Part shown: positions 17,257-26,343 of the stretch, in pieces
Numbering within the stretch: position 1 is the stretch's first letter
How the letters are laid out: each line of letters begins with the position of its first letter
Assembly: GCF_003201355.1 (NCBI RefSeq)
Contig: NZ_QICL01000020.1
Location: forward strand, 21,786-85,785
From: Indolivaga alginatilytica
Lineage (GTDB): Bacteria; Bacteroidota; Bacteroidia; Bacteroidales; Dysgonomonadaceae
Length of the DNA: 64,000 bases
Reading direction: 5' to 3'
The notes under the pieces: model-generated
Database searches by the model: none
Told to the model about the DNA's origin: nothing
The model's input: the letters and a program-made list of their open reading frames with translations, nothing else
Program-made: the position numbers and the translations under genes

Positions 17257-17724
17257 ATGGGAAAGCTAAATGCTACAAATCCTTTTATTGAAACGATTTA
17301 CGACCTAAAAACCAAAATGCGGACTTCGGTATATGCACGAGGGGATATGGTATCGCTTGTGGATGAAAGCACGGGTGAGGTAAAGGGGAACGGGTTTAAT
17401 GCTATTGTGAGGGATAAACAATACGATTCGGAGCGTTTTGTGAAGTTGTATGCGAATGGGCGAGAGGTTTTACCTAAACTGAGCGTATCGGCAACTAAGG
17501 TACTGTGGTTCTTAATAGACGGTATGGGATATGATGATGTAGTCAGGTTGAATTTATCTAAAGCGAAGAAGGTGACGGGTTATAAAAGTGATGCTGTTAT
17601 ATATCGGGCTATTACAGAACTGAAAGGGCATAATGTATTAGCAAATGCTTATAGTTGCGGATTGTATTTTATTAATCCGACAATGCTCTATCGTGGTAAC
17701 AGGCTAAAATTGATAAGTGATTAA
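17257..17724 (+). CDS. RepL-like replication initiator
   Basis: 155 residues. The C-terminal part (SATKVLWFLIDGM, KAKKVTGYKSDAVIYRAITELKGH, YFINPTMLYRGNRL) matches the winged-helix pattern of RepL-type plasmid and phage initiators. It probably binds an origin in or near its own gene and starts phage replication. It has its own transcription unit and a strong terminator downstream. Confidence 0.68.
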   Translation: MGKLNATNPFIETIYDLKTKMRTSVYARGDMVSLVDESTGEVKGNGFNAIVRDKQYDSERFVKLYANGREVLPKLSVSATKVLWFLIDGMGYDDVVRLNLSKAKKVTGYKSDAVIYRAITELKGHNVLANAYSCGLYFINPTMLYRGNRLKLISD

Positions 17725-17744
17725 CGGATGCCACCTTAATTATT

Positions 17745-17785
17745 GAAAAAGACGCATGACATTTTGAATGTATGCGTCTTTTATT
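17745..17785. terminator. Bidirectional terminator between RepL-like and subtilase genes
   Basis: Stem AAAGACGCAT.ACA/TGT.ATGCGTCTTT with T runs on both strands, placed between convergent genes. Confidence 0.8.
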
Positions 17786-17821
17786 TAAGTATTTACAGGA
17801 AATTTATTTGGTATCTTCCGC

Positions 17822-19588
17822 TTATTTAAGTTCTAATTCTGCCCCAAGTTTTACCTCAAAAATTGGATTAATGATTGTATAATCCGTAGCGGTAACTGTA
17901 AGTTTACCACTATTTACATAATCATTTGCTGCATTTACTATACAACCAGTTACAGCCGTATTTGCCGTTACAGTTTGATTTGAATAAGTAATAGTACTAC
18001 AACTTCCAGCTTTGGCTTTTAAAACAGCAGCATACGCATCAACCAAACCATAGCCTAGTTCATTATTCCATGTACCGTTAGTTCTTCCTGATGTTGTAGA
18101 ATAAGTATAGCTGCCTATTTTTCTGGAGGTAGATTCTATGATGTCTGCTACTTGTTTTTGTGTCAGACTTGGGTTTACTGATAACATAAGAGCGGCAGTC
18201 CCTGCAACGTGCGGACAAGCGGCTGAGGTTCCATTAAAGTTCATTACATAATCTCCAGTAGCATAGCCTGCTGATCCTTGACGGTCTGTTGTCGGAATAA
18301 GAACACCGGGAGCACTAACATCTAATATAGTCCCATAATTCCCCCCCCACGTGGTTTCTCCATCGCAAGAAGTTGGTGATTTTCTTTGGGCACACTGATT
18401 CATTGCTCCTACTACTATAAAATCCGGATTGCTGTTGGCTGGATAACCAATGTAACCGGAATTGTCATTACCTGCGGCAAAAACGACAACACAGCCAAGA
18501 CCATTGCGACCCTTAGTTAAAGCATTGGTATAAGCATCGTCAATCATATCACTACTTGCTCCTCCACCCCACGAGTTACTAATAACACTAGCCCCATTAT
18601 TGGTAGCATAATTAATTCCATTAGAAATCTCCTGTGCGGCATTGGGGCTATAACCAAATTGAAAACTAAGTGACATTGACTTACTGGAAGGTGCTATGCC
18701 GGATACTCCCAGACTATTATTGGATTTTGCAGTAATAATTCCTGCACACGCAGTCCCATGATGTCCATAAATTTTACTTGGTGAAGTTGCCGTTTTGGTA
18801 TCGTAACTGAGTGACGAAGCATTTAGGTCAGGATGATTCAGTTCAAATCCAGTATCGAATACTGCAATAACTAAACTTGTGCTTCCTGTTGATAGGGTTT
18901 TAGCGTTACAATAATTAATGTCTATCCCTGATGTTCCTCCTTTTTGTGCTGTGTTTCTTAATGCCCACTGGCTGCTAAAAAGTGGATCATTATCGCAAGT
19001 AGTTTTTATATTGTCTATAATATCAGGTACTGCTGCTGCAAATTTATTACTTTCAAAAAATAAATTTGCCATTTTAAGGGCGTTACCTGTTGACGCTTTA
19101 GTACATGTCAGCGTGAACCATAAAGGCATGAATTTATTTTCTCCTACAATCTCAACTTTATGCAATGACGCCAAGTTCATAAGATCATTTACACCTGCTG
19201 AGCTCTTTAGTTTCACATAAAATATCTGAGACAAACCAACTTCTTTCCCATTCATAATATAGAATGGAGCTTCATAGATTATTGTCGTATTATTGGCAGT
19301 AGCTGTTTGAACTGTACTTCCTTCGACAAAAGACCAACTGGTGCTTTGTGTACCAGCACTGTATGTATTAACCCCTGCAATTGACATGGCTTGAAAAGCT
19401 GAGTATTTAAGCCCCTGTTGCTGTAAAGTACTCGCTACCTGAGTGCTGTTAGATGATGTCGTTAAGATAAATCTTTTATCACTCTTTTCTGTCAAAGGAA
19501 TTTTAGCACCTTTGTACCAGTAATAATTTTGGCACATTATGCTCTGCGAGGCAATTATCAGGATTATATAGAATATTATCCGCTTCAT
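17822..19588 (-). CDS. Secreted subtilisin-like serine protease (S8)
   Basis: 588 residues: signal peptide (1-19), a ~200-residue propeptide-like region, then the S8 domain with the full catalytic set: Asp245 (AVFDTGFELNHPDL), His277 (GHHGTACAG), oxyanion Asn374 (AAGNDNSG) and Ser455 (NGTSAACPHVAGT). A short beta domain ends the protein (IFEVKLGAELELK); it is not a clear T9SS signal. It is the last gene of a minus-strand cargo operon and unlikely to be structural. A role in host surface or envelope biology after lysogeny is an inference. Confidence 0.93.
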   Translation of the reverse strand: MKRIIFYIILIIASQSIMCQNYYWYKGAKIPLTEKSDKRFILTTSSNSTQVASTLQQQGLKYSAFQAMSIAGVNTYSAGTQSTSWSFVEGSTVQTATANNTTIIYEAPFYIMNGKEVGLSQIFYVKLKSSAGVNDLMNLASLHKVEIVGENKFMPLWFTLTCTKASTGNALKMANLFFESNKFAAAVPDIIDNIKTTCDNDPLFSSQWALRNTAQKGGTSGIDINYCNAKTLSTGSTSLVIAVFDTGFELNHPDLNASSLSYDTKTATSPSKIYGHHGTACAGIITAKSNNSLGVSGIAPSSKSMSLSFQFGYSPNAAQEISNGINYATNNGASVISNSWGGGASSDMIDDAYTNALTKGRNGLGCVVVFAAGNDNSGYIGYPANSNPDFIVVGAMNQCAQRKSPTSCDGETTWGGNYGTILDVSAPGVLIPTTDRQGSAGYATGDYVMNFNGTSAACPHVAGTAALMLSVNPSLTQKQVADIIESTSRKIGSYTYSTTSGRTNGTWNNELGYGLVDAYAAVLKAKAGSCSTITYSNQTVTANTAVTGCIVNAANDYVNSGKLTVTATDYTIINPIFEVKLGAELELK

Positions 19589-19642
19589 TTTATCATTATA
19601 TAAATTATTAATATCAGGATGATAAATATCAAATAATCAACT

Positions 19643-20410
19643 TCAAATTACATTACTTGCCTGTTGTTTATGAATAAATATATAATCACCCTCAATTTTT
19701 GAAGAATTACTATTTAATGAAACCAACTTGTTTTTATTGAGTTTAAAGGGTGTATACCCCATTTCATCAAATAGCTCTTTTATTGTTTTTTCATTTTGTC
19801 CCCATACTTCCACTTGTACTTTCGGTTTATGCCGCCTGATAACTTCTTTCATCTCGGAAAGCACAAGGTATTCAAAACCCTCGATGTCGCATTTTATGTA
19901 ATCAATCCTATCTAAAGACCCAAACAGCTTTGATGGTATTTTCATCTGTGCTTCAAATGAAAATTCACTACTGCTTAAATCCCCGTCCTTTACCGAATCA
20001 TAAACATGTGGCAATCCTGTTCTGAAATAACCAGTTTGCGGAGAAGAAACCAATTGAATCAGTTTTTCTTCCGTTCCCAAAGCGAAGGGGTACAATATGA
20101 TATTATCATATTTTTTTGCAATCTCATTAAAAATTTTATTGAACACCTTGATCGGCTCTACTGAATGGACTTTACCACTTTTACCAACTTGCTTAGCAAA
20201 GGGGATGGAATAATAGCCCAAGTTTGCACCAATATCGAGAACCACATCACCTTTGTTAATCAAATTCTTAATATAATAATGGTATTTGTAACTATCACTA
20301 AATTTAAGCAGAGAGGTATTATACATAAAGAAGAAGCCTCTTTGGTGTAACCGTAAATAGTTTTCAAAATCTAGGTGCTTAAATATTTTCTTTTTGAGAT
20401 TACTTATCAT
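19643..20410 (-). CDS. FkbM-family methyltransferase
   Basis: 255 residues. SAM-binding motif VVLDIGANLGYYSIPFAKQVG, then KVHSVEPI and DYIKCDIEGFEYLVL, all typical of the FkbM family. Members O-methylate sugars or other small groups, often on surface glycans. It is 7 bp after the S74/T9SS gene and 54 bp before the subtilase gene, so the three are one operon. Methylation of a glycan on an exported protein or of host polysaccharide is possible. Confidence 0.88.
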   Translation of the reverse strand: MISNLKKKIFKHLDFENYLRLHQRGFFFMYNTSLLKFSDSYKYHYYIKNLINKGDVVLDIGANLGYYSIPFAKQVGKSGKVHSVEPIKVFNKIFNEIAKKYDNIILYPFALGTEEKLIQLVSSPQTGYFRTGLPHVYDSVKDGDLSSSEFSFEAQMKIPSKLFGSLDRIDYIKCDIEGFEYLVLSEMKEVIRRHKPKVQVEVWGQNEKTIKELFDEMGYTPFKLNKNKLVSLNSNSSKIEGDYIFIHKQQASNVI

Positions 20411-20417
20411 TTCAGTA

Positions 20418-21353
20418 TCAATTAGTGGTAATTAACATTCTTTTTGTGTCAACTTCCTTATTGTCTATAAGTAAAGTGTAGAGATAAATACCAGATTTCA
20501 AGTCGCTTGCACTTAGTGTAATCTGCCCTTCTCCAACGCCAGTTGTAATCGGTTTTTTCAATAACATGCTTCCTTGCAGATTAAATACGCAGATGCTTGC
20601 TGATTGTCTACCTTTTGGAATATAATATTTTATTGTTGTTTCCGTACCAAAAGGATTAGGTGTATTCTGATATAAGATTGGTTTATTTGCATCTTTGATC
20701 ATTTCAGATTCTATTCCAGAGGTTGATTTGGCTGCTCGTAAGTCGTCCACTTCTTTATTTAGGGCTTCTATCTGCCCTGTTAATTCTTTCATTGATTCAG
20801 TTAAAAGAGGTATGATAGCACTGTAATTTATCAGTTTATTACCTTCTTCATCTTCGGTTACGGCTTCCGGAAGTACCAATTCTACTTCTTGTGCCAAAAA
20901 TCCAACTTCACCCAATTCACCCCCTGCGGCACTTTTTCTCACTGACATGCCCGGGTCTTTCCAATTATAGGTAACAGGATTGAGGCTTAAAACTTTGTCA
21001 ATCGCATTTCTTAAAGGTACAATATTGGTTTTTGCTCTCGCATCGGAGTAATTATAAACACTTTTAACCTGTATGCTATTGTACTGACTAGTTTCGGAAT
21101 TGTAGAATACAATCTGATCTCCTGTTCCTGATATTCGTGGAGAGGCTACCCCCAGACATATTTTCATAAAAGTATCATAGCCATTGCCGACCCAAGAGTA
21201 ATAATGCCCCCAACCGAATAAATGCGTCGTATAATAGCCAACCGGCTCAACATTACCCATCGTCAATTTTCCATTTGAACGATACTTTAGTTGTGCATTG
21301 CTACCTACTGTGCATATGCACAAAATGCTGAAAATTAATAATAACTTTTTCAT
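20418..21353 (-). CDS. Secreted protein with S74 chaperone domain and T9SS sorting domain
   Basis: 311 residues: signal peptide (about 1-20), N-terminal region, a peptidase-S74 intramolecular chaperone (SDARAKTNIVPLRNAIDKV, then GFLAQEVELVLPEAV), a coiled coil (MKELTGQIEALNKEVDDL) and a C-terminal type A sorting domain (YQNTPNPFGTETTIKYYIP ... GIYLYTLLI). S74 domains trimerise phage fibres and autocleave. The T9SS tail and signal peptide show that this one is exported by the lysogen rather than packed in virions. First gene of the cargo operon. Confidence 0.9.
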   Translation of the reverse strand: MKKLLLIFSILCICTVGSNAQLKYRSNGKLTMGNVEPVGYYTTHLFGWGHYYSWVGNGYDTFMKICLGVASPRISGTGDQIVFYNSETSQYNSIQVKSVYNYSDARAKTNIVPLRNAIDKVLSLNPVTYNWKDPGMSVRKSAAGGELGEVGFLAQEVELVLPEAVTEDEEGNKLINYSAIIPLLTESMKELTGQIEALNKEVDDLRAAKSTSGIESEMIKDANKPILYQNTPNPFGTETTIKYYIPKGRQSASICVFNLQGSMLLKKPITTGVGEGQITLSASDLKSGIYLYTLLIDNKEVDTKRMLITTN

Positions 21354-21647
21354 AATAATTTGAATTAAAGAATTAGTAGTTTATATAGTTTAATGGTGCT
21401 TTTTTTAGTATTTATTATAAATTGATTATCATTAAATATGTGGTATATAGTAATTACAAATGTATATTAAATAATCAATACTATCTTAATTATTCATATA
21501 TAATTAAGATATACAGACATTATTATTATATATACTTATTAATTAGATAATTATATAGATACTAATATATATCTTATAATTAAGATGAAATAATATTGTA
21601 AATATTATTTTTAAATATATATTATATTGATATATAGACTAATATAT

Positions 21648-21655
21648 TATATTTG
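21648..21655 (+). promoter_or_regulatory. Probable -7 element of the oxoamine synthase promoter
   Basis: TATATTTG, a full TAnnTTTG match, with a weak TATTG about 19 bases upstream. The whole interval 21354-21744 is extremely AT-rich and holds divergent control regions; a minus-strand TACATTTG lies at 21457-21464. Confidence 0.45.
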
Positions 21656-21660
21656 CAGAT

Positions 21661-21698
21661 TGGATTAATTAGATATAATTTATTATCTAATTAATCCA
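21661..21698. promoter_or_regulatory. 15-bp-arm palindrome, candidate TetR operator
   Basis: TGGATTAATTAGATA and TATCTAATTAATCCA are perfect reverse complements with an 8-base centre. The palindrome begins 5 bases after the -7 element, over the likely transcription start, 46 bp before the synthase gene. The position suits repression by the downstream TetR protein. It could also fold as a leader hairpin. Confidence 0.6.
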
Positions 21699-21744
21699 TT
21701 AGTCTATTAATTAATTATTTTTTAATAAAATGTAATCTAACATT

Positions 21745-22998
21745 ATGAAAGAGGAAGAGTTGTATTCAATTAAAGACACTAATATATCTCTTGATATGGA
21801 TATATACCAAAGAGCCGAACTTTTTAATCAATTATGGATTAATCAGTGTAAAGAAAATAAGCATCTGATTTACTGGGTAGAGAGCAATTCTAGGATAAGT
21901 TCGAGAATGAATATTTTTGATATTAATGAAGGTCTATTTAAAGATGTTGTCAGCTTTGTAGCCAATGACTATTTGGGAATGTCGGGTCGGGACGAAACAA
22001 TTGCGGCAGGAATCGAAGCGATGAGAAAGTACGGCACGGGGGCTTGTGCTGCTCCTGTAATCGGCGGTTATTTAGATATCCACAAGAAATTAGAGCTAAA
22101 AATTGCAAATTTTGTAGGTCAGGAAGATTCATTGATTTTTTCTTCCGGCTTTGGTGCAAATACAGGAGTGCTTAATTGTCTTTTAGGGAAGAATGATATA
22201 GCATTAATTGATTCGTTTGTACATACGAGTGTACTTGACGGATTGAAAGGCACTAATATTAAGAATATAGGTCATAATGATATGGAGTATCTTGAAATGA
22301 CGTTAAAGAATGTTCAGAATTTATATACTACAAAACTGGTTGTAGTTGATGGGGTCTATTCTCAGGATGGTGACTTAGGTTTACTCCCTGAGATATCAAC
22401 CCTTTGTAAGAGATATAGTGCTTTTCTTATGGTAGATGATGCACATGGTATAGGTGTTATGGGTGAAAATGGCAGGGGTACATTGGAATATTATAATATG
22501 CTTGGTGAGGTTGATATTGTAACCGGGACTTTCAGTAAGTCCTTCGGGTGTGTAGGGGGATTTGCTGCCACTTCAAAAGAATTGGTACAATATTTACGCT
22601 ACTATGCCAATACTACTATGTTTTCGGCTTCTGTAACACCGCAAGTGACCGCTTCGGTTATCAAAGCAATAGAACTTATTGAGGAAGATCCTTCTATCAG
22701 AAAAAGGTTATGGGATAATGTGGAATATTTGAAATCGAAACTTGATGAAGAAGGTTTTGATTACAAAGAAACAAAGTCGCCGATCTTTCCTATAATGATA
22801 AGGCATAATTTCAAAGCTAAAGAAGTAGCTGCATTATTGCTGAAAGAGGGCATATATACAAATGCGATTTGCTATCCTGCTGTAAGAAATAGAGAAGCCA
22901 GAATCAGAGTGGGGATTTTGGCTACTCACAAAAAGTCGGATATTAACATTTTGCTATCTGCATTAGTTAAAATAAACAAAACAATCCAGTTCACATAA
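21745..22998 (+). CDS. PLP-dependent alpha-oxoamine synthase (serine palmitoyltransferase-like)
   Basis: 417 residues covering the whole fold-type I family. Key positions: FVANDYLGM, His160 in SFVHTSVLDG (PLP-stacking), Asp231 and His234 in MVDDAHGIGV, and the PLP lysine Lys265 in GTFSKSFG; ATHKKSDI lies near the C-terminus. Family members (serine palmitoyltransferase, KBL, BioF, HemA, CqsA) join an acyl-CoA to an amino acid with loss of CO2. Motifs and order look closest to Bacteroidota serine palmitoyltransferase, the first step of sphingolipid synthesis. The substrate is not proven; no bio or hem neighbours exist. It forms an operon with TetR (31-bp gap). Confidence 0.85.
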   Translation: MKEEELYSIKDTNISLDMDIYQRAELFNQLWINQCKENKHLIYWVESNSRISSRMNIFDINEGLFKDVVSFVANDYLGMSGRDETIAAGIEAMRKYGTGACAAPVIGGYLDIHKKLELKIANFVGQEDSLIFSSGFGANTGVLNCLLGKNDIALIDSFVHTSVLDGLKGTNIKNIGHNDMEYLEMTLKNVQNLYTTKLVVVDGVYSQDGDLGLLPEISTLCKRYSAFLMVDDAHGIGVMGENGRGTLEYYNMLGEVDIVTGTFSKSFGCVGGFAATSKELVQYLRYYANTTMFSASVTPQVTASVIKAIELIEEDPSIRKRLWDNVEYLKSKLDEEGFDYKETKSPIFPIMIRHNFKAKEVAALLLKEGIYTNAICYPAVRNREARIRVGILATHKKSDINILLSALVKINKTIQFT

Positions 22999-23029
22999 AC
23001 ATATATAGTATCTTAGTAGACAAATTATT

Positions 23030-23764
23030 ATGCTAATGAGTAATCCTACACCAAAGAAAACAAGAAGAAACAGCGAAGAAGTAGATGCTGCTATTATGAA
23101 CGCTACCAAAGAACTTATAGAAGAATTGGGGTTTTCAAAATTAACTTTAGCTAAAATCGGGGAAAGAGCGAATGTAGTACCGACTATGTTTTATAAAAGA
23201 TATCCTGATTTGGATAAACTTCTTGAAAAATTTACTAAAAAATATGATTATTGGTTGAATGATATTTTAGATTTTGAATTTAATAAATCCGATTTGCCCA
23301 GCTACTTTAAATTAGTAATTATTGAACTTTCCCGTTCATTGTTGGACAATAAATCTATGCAACAACTTCTGATTTATGAGTTAGTAGAAGATAACCCTAT
23401 TACCAGAAGAACAGCGAAATTAAGAGAGTTGGACACGGATAGTTCTTTAGCTGAATATGATAAATATTTTAAAGATTCCTGTATTGACATAAGAATGCTT
23501 ACAGCTATATTAATTAGTGGGATTTATTATATGATTTTGCATAAAGACCGTTCAGAATTTTGTGGCGTAAATTTGAATACTGATGAAGGAAAGAAAAGGT
23601 TCCAAAATTGTATTGAACTTATTTGCAATGATATATTCAAACAAAAGGAAGAAGAAAACAGAACGGCACAAATTGCAAAGGAATTACTGAAAAGCGGTGT
23701 TGAAATATCTGTTATTGCAAAATGTACTGGTCTTACTGAGGATGTTATTTTAATACTGAAATAA
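23030..23764 (+). CDS. TetR-family regulator
   Basis: 244 residues. N-terminal helix-turn-helix (FSKLTLAKIGERANVVPTMFYKRY, residues ~36-59) and an all-helical ligand domain. The last ~30 residues (AKELLKSGVEISVIAKCTGLTEDVIL) form a second helix-turn-helix-like tail, seen in some Bacteroidota TetR proteins. It follows the oxoamine synthase by 31 bp and likely binds the palindrome at 21661-21698. An acyl or aminoketone ligand is an inference. Confidence 0.85.
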   Translation: MLMSNPTPKKTRRNSEEVDAAIMNATKELIEELGFSKLTLAKIGERANVVPTMFYKRYPDLDKLLEKFTKKYDYWLNDILDFEFNKSDLPSYFKLVIIELSRSLLDNKSMQQLLIYELVEDNPITRRTAKLRELDTDSSLAEYDKYFKDSCIDIRMLTAILISGIYYMILHKDRSEFCGVNLNTDEGKKRFQNCIELICNDIFKQKEEENRTAQIAKELLKSGVEISVIAKCTGLTEDVILILK

Positions 23765-23767
23765 AAA

Positions 23768-23792
23768 GAGGGGGAGTTTGCCGCTCCCCCTC
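23768..23792. terminator. Terminator between TetR and the convergent 23918 gene
   Basis: Perfect 9-bp stem GAGGGGGAG/CTCCCCCTC. The T run is on the minus-strand side, so it ends minus-strand transcripts best. 23793-23917 holds nothing else recognisable. Confidence 0.75.
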
Positions 23793-23917
23793 AACACGAT
23801 TTAAGTATAAATCAGTGCGAACTACATGATTTTCCGTCGTCACGACGTGTTCATTACAAATTTAGTGAGTGATTAAGCCTAAGTGTATAGAAAACATAGA
23901 ATACTTTTCGTAAAGGC

Positions 23918-24319
23918 TTAATGAGTGTTATCCGTAGTAGGTTTCGGACTTCCAAAGTCGGATTTCATTTTATCTAATAATTCCTGATCCTCTTCTTCGG
24001 AAAGCCTTTTAACTCCTTCTTTCATACGCTCTATTGAACGGGTATATGCCTGAACGACATCTTCTAAAAAAGTGTCGTCGGGAATACCGTTCGATGCTGC
24101 GAACCAGCAAGCAAAAGCAAGGTGCAAAACTTCTCGCCCTTCTTCAGTTTTCAATTCATTCAAAATCCAAGCATAAAGTATATTATCTTCCCGGTATCGA
24201 ACATTCCAATTTTCGGCAACGGACGTTATTTTTACTGCTTTAAGATTGCCTGTGTCGAATGTCACTATAAAGTTGCCGATCTGTATTCCCTTTTTCTTCT
24301 TACTTGTCTTGTTTATCAT
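23918..24319 (-). CDS. Hypothetical phage protein
   Basis: 133 residues, mostly helical after a short beta N-terminus (KGIQIGNFIVTFDTGNLK). No domain recognised. It is transcribed divergently from the RuvC-like gene. Confidence 0.6.
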   Translation of the reverse strand: MINKTSKKKKGIQIGNFIVTFDTGNLKAVKITSVAENWNVRYREDNILYAWILNELKTEEGREVLHLAFACWFAASNGIPDDTFLEDVVQAYTRSIERMKEGVKRLSEEEDQELLDKMKSDFGSPKPTTDNTH

Positions 24320-24398
24320 GTGTATTTTGCGTCATATAGAACGTTTTTAAATAATTGAATATTAATTAAATATACATACAAAACTACAATGTCGCAAA

Positions 24399-24430
24399 TT
24401 TTAAAATAGTGCAAATTAGGGCTACTTTTG
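24399..24430 (+). promoter_or_regulatory. Probable promoter of the RuvC-like gene
   Basis: TTTT (24399-24402), 20 bases, then TACTTTTG (24423-24430), followed by the phage leader motif ACACAAACTTTA at 24440-24451. Confidence 0.42.
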
Positions 24431-24453
24431 CGTAAGGACACACAAACTTTACA

Positions 24454-24954
24454 ATGAAAATAAGAGCAGGGATAGATGTCGGTAAAGACGGGGCTATCGT
24501 ACTATTTCAAGACGAAAGGGTCATTTTGAAAATGGTTACTCCGTGCATTGGAAATCAAATTGACCTATCAGGAATAAGGGATATTCTTTCACCATACAAC
24601 TGTAATAATATTCATGTTGTAGTTGAAGATGTGCATGCAATCTTCGGGGCTGCGGCAAAATCTACTTTTAATTTCGGCTGGTCGCTGGGGATTTTAGAGG
24701 GTATGCTTACAGGGATGGGAATAGCTTACACTAAGGTTGCTCCGAAGGAATGGCAACGGGAAATGTGGCAGGGTGTAAGACCTGTGTATAAATCGGGGAA
24801 TAGTAAGGCAATAGATACAAAAGCAACTTCGTTGTTGGCGGCAAAGCGTTTGTTCCCAAATGAGGATTTGACAAAATCAGCCAGAGCCGAAAAAGCACAT
24901 GACGGGATAGTGGATGCGTTATTGATGGGTGAGTATTGTAGGAGAAAGGTTTAG
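24454..24954 (+). CDS. RuvC-like Holliday junction resolvase
   Basis: 166 residues with the RNase H-like fold of phage RuvC proteins: RAGIDVGKDGAIV (first catalytic Asp8), VVVEDVHA (Glu58), and KAHDGIVDALLMGEY (C-terminal acidic residues). It resolves branched DNA before packaging. The start follows the ACACAAACTTTA leader. Its last codons overlap the convergent 24951 gene by four bases. Confidence 0.85.
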   Translation: MKIRAGIDVGKDGAIVLFQDERVILKMVTPCIGNQIDLSGIRDILSPYNCNNIHVVVEDVHAIFGAAAKSTFNFGWSLGILEGMLTGMGIAYTKVAPKEWQREMWQGVRPVYKSGNSKAIDTKATSLLAAKRLFPNEDLTKSARAEKAHDGIVDALLMGEYCRRKV

Positions 24955-26276
24955 AGACGTTTGGGCTTAGTAGGTATTTTTTCTTTTGTCCCAGATATGC
25001 CTTTAGAAGTTTCTTCTTTCGGGAATAAATGCCTTATAGAGTCAAGTAGGATAGTGTTTTCATTATTTATTTTCATATTAGTAACAGAATCTGATTTTTG
25101 GAAATGTCCATGAAAAATACGTTCTATATCCTTCTTATCGGGAGCAAGCAAAACCCCATAAAGGGTAATAGCTATACTAATTAAGGCTATAACGATACTA
25201 TTCAAATTTGTCTGTTTTGATGAGTTTTCACTTTTCTGTTGTAATACACTAATATCAGAAATATTTTTCAATGTTTGTTCCTGAATATGAGACATATAAT
25301 CATCATTCAATCTTAACAAATATGCATTTCCGATATTGATAAAATCCCGATATTGAGTTTCAACGACTTTAATATAATTAAGTGCGTTTTCGATATTAAT
25401 AGCACATTGGTAATATTCTTTTTTTTTGATGGTATTAACTGGTGATATATGTCGGACATTGCCCGCATACTCCTTCTTAAAAGCACAATTATATCTGGAT
25501 GAACAAAGTGAAGTATAATAGACACCGAATCCCAACATTTTCACACATTGTTCGAGCAAAGTATTTGAAACATCTATGGCTTTCTTAAACCCTTGTCCAT
25601 CTTTAACTTTACGAAGTCTTGTAATCCGATTAGAGGCTCTATTTATATCGTGTATTGATTCTAATAGAATTGTCTCAAACTCCGCTAAATAATGCAATAA
25701 TGCCGGATTATCCGGAGCCTTGATTGAATGTGGTTTTGTACTACTGGGGCAGGGATTTATTAAAGAATCCTTATGATCTTTATGGAACTTATGTTCGTGA
25801 AAAAACTCCTTAATAGCATGGTATAAAGCATGGGTAAGGCTCAAATCTGTACTACTAATAAATGGGTGCTTTTTATTAACGAAGTCGAATTTTTCTGGAA
25901 TCTTATATTTATATTGAATAAGTCCATTCCTGCTGACATCTACACATTCTAACTCTAATGAATAGAGGTATTTTACTTTATCTGGTTTTCTTTCACCTTC
26001 CCAGAACTTACGCTTCTTTAATCTATTATTTCTGTTCTCTCCTCTTATCCCAACCCATATATCGCGTTTGGCAGGTTCACCTTCCTCTTTAGCCTTTTTT
26101 AACGACAAATCTATGTAAGAATAATTATTACCTTCTCCGTCAGATATTTCTACGTTATCAAGGTTTATAGTTTGATCTGCACTTAATTTGAGCAAATCAG
26201 GTTTTTCAACACAATATGTAAGATGGTCGTGGATAAAGGTCGGCATCCACAGCACAGAATAGCAATGAGTTTTCAA
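24951..26276 (-). CDS. Membrane-anchored protein of unknown function
   Basis: 441 residues: a soluble, mixed N-terminal half with basic patches (RGENRNNRLKKRKFWEGE), a long helical region (about 190-340), one transmembrane helix (LNSIVIALISIAITLYGVLLA, ~365-386) and a hydrophilic tail. No family recognised. It sits as an unrelated gene at the end of the packaging region, like a moron. A role in superinfection exclusion or defence is a guess from layout. A start at the later MPTFIHDH is possible. Confidence 0.65.
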   Translation of the reverse strand: MKTHCYSVLWMPTFIHDHLTYCVEKPDLLKLSADQTINLDNVEISDGEGNNYSYIDLSLKKAKEEGEPAKRDIWVGIRGENRNNRLKKRKFWEGERKPDKVKYLYSLELECVDVSRNGLIQYKYKIPEKFDFVNKKHPFISSTDLSLTHALYHAIKEFFHEHKFHKDHKDSLINPCPSSTKPHSIKAPDNPALLHYLAEFETILLESIHDINRASNRITRLRKVKDGQGFKKAIDVSNTLLEQCVKMLGFGVYYTSLCSSRYNCAFKKEYAGNVRHISPVNTIKKKEYYQCAINIENALNYIKVVETQYRDFINIGNAYLLRLNDDYMSHIQEQTLKNISDISVLQQKSENSSKQTNLNSIVIALISIAITLYGVLLAPDKKDIERIFHGHFQKSDSVTNMKINNENTILLDSIRHLFPKEETSKGISGTKEKIPTKPKRL

Positions 26277-26343
26277 TGTAGAAAAGACATAAGATTAATT
26301 AACTACTAAGACAATTCGCTGAAACAGGGATTTAGGAACTAAA

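Noticed and set aside
20165..21744. CRISPR array or iteron cluster in the AT-rich stretch
   Set aside because: Repeats are simple AT runs of varying length without regular spacers.
21745..22998. Biotin synthesis enzyme (BioF)
   Set aside because: No other bio genes are nearby and the motifs look closer to serine palmitoyltransferase-type sequences; not excluded without a tree.
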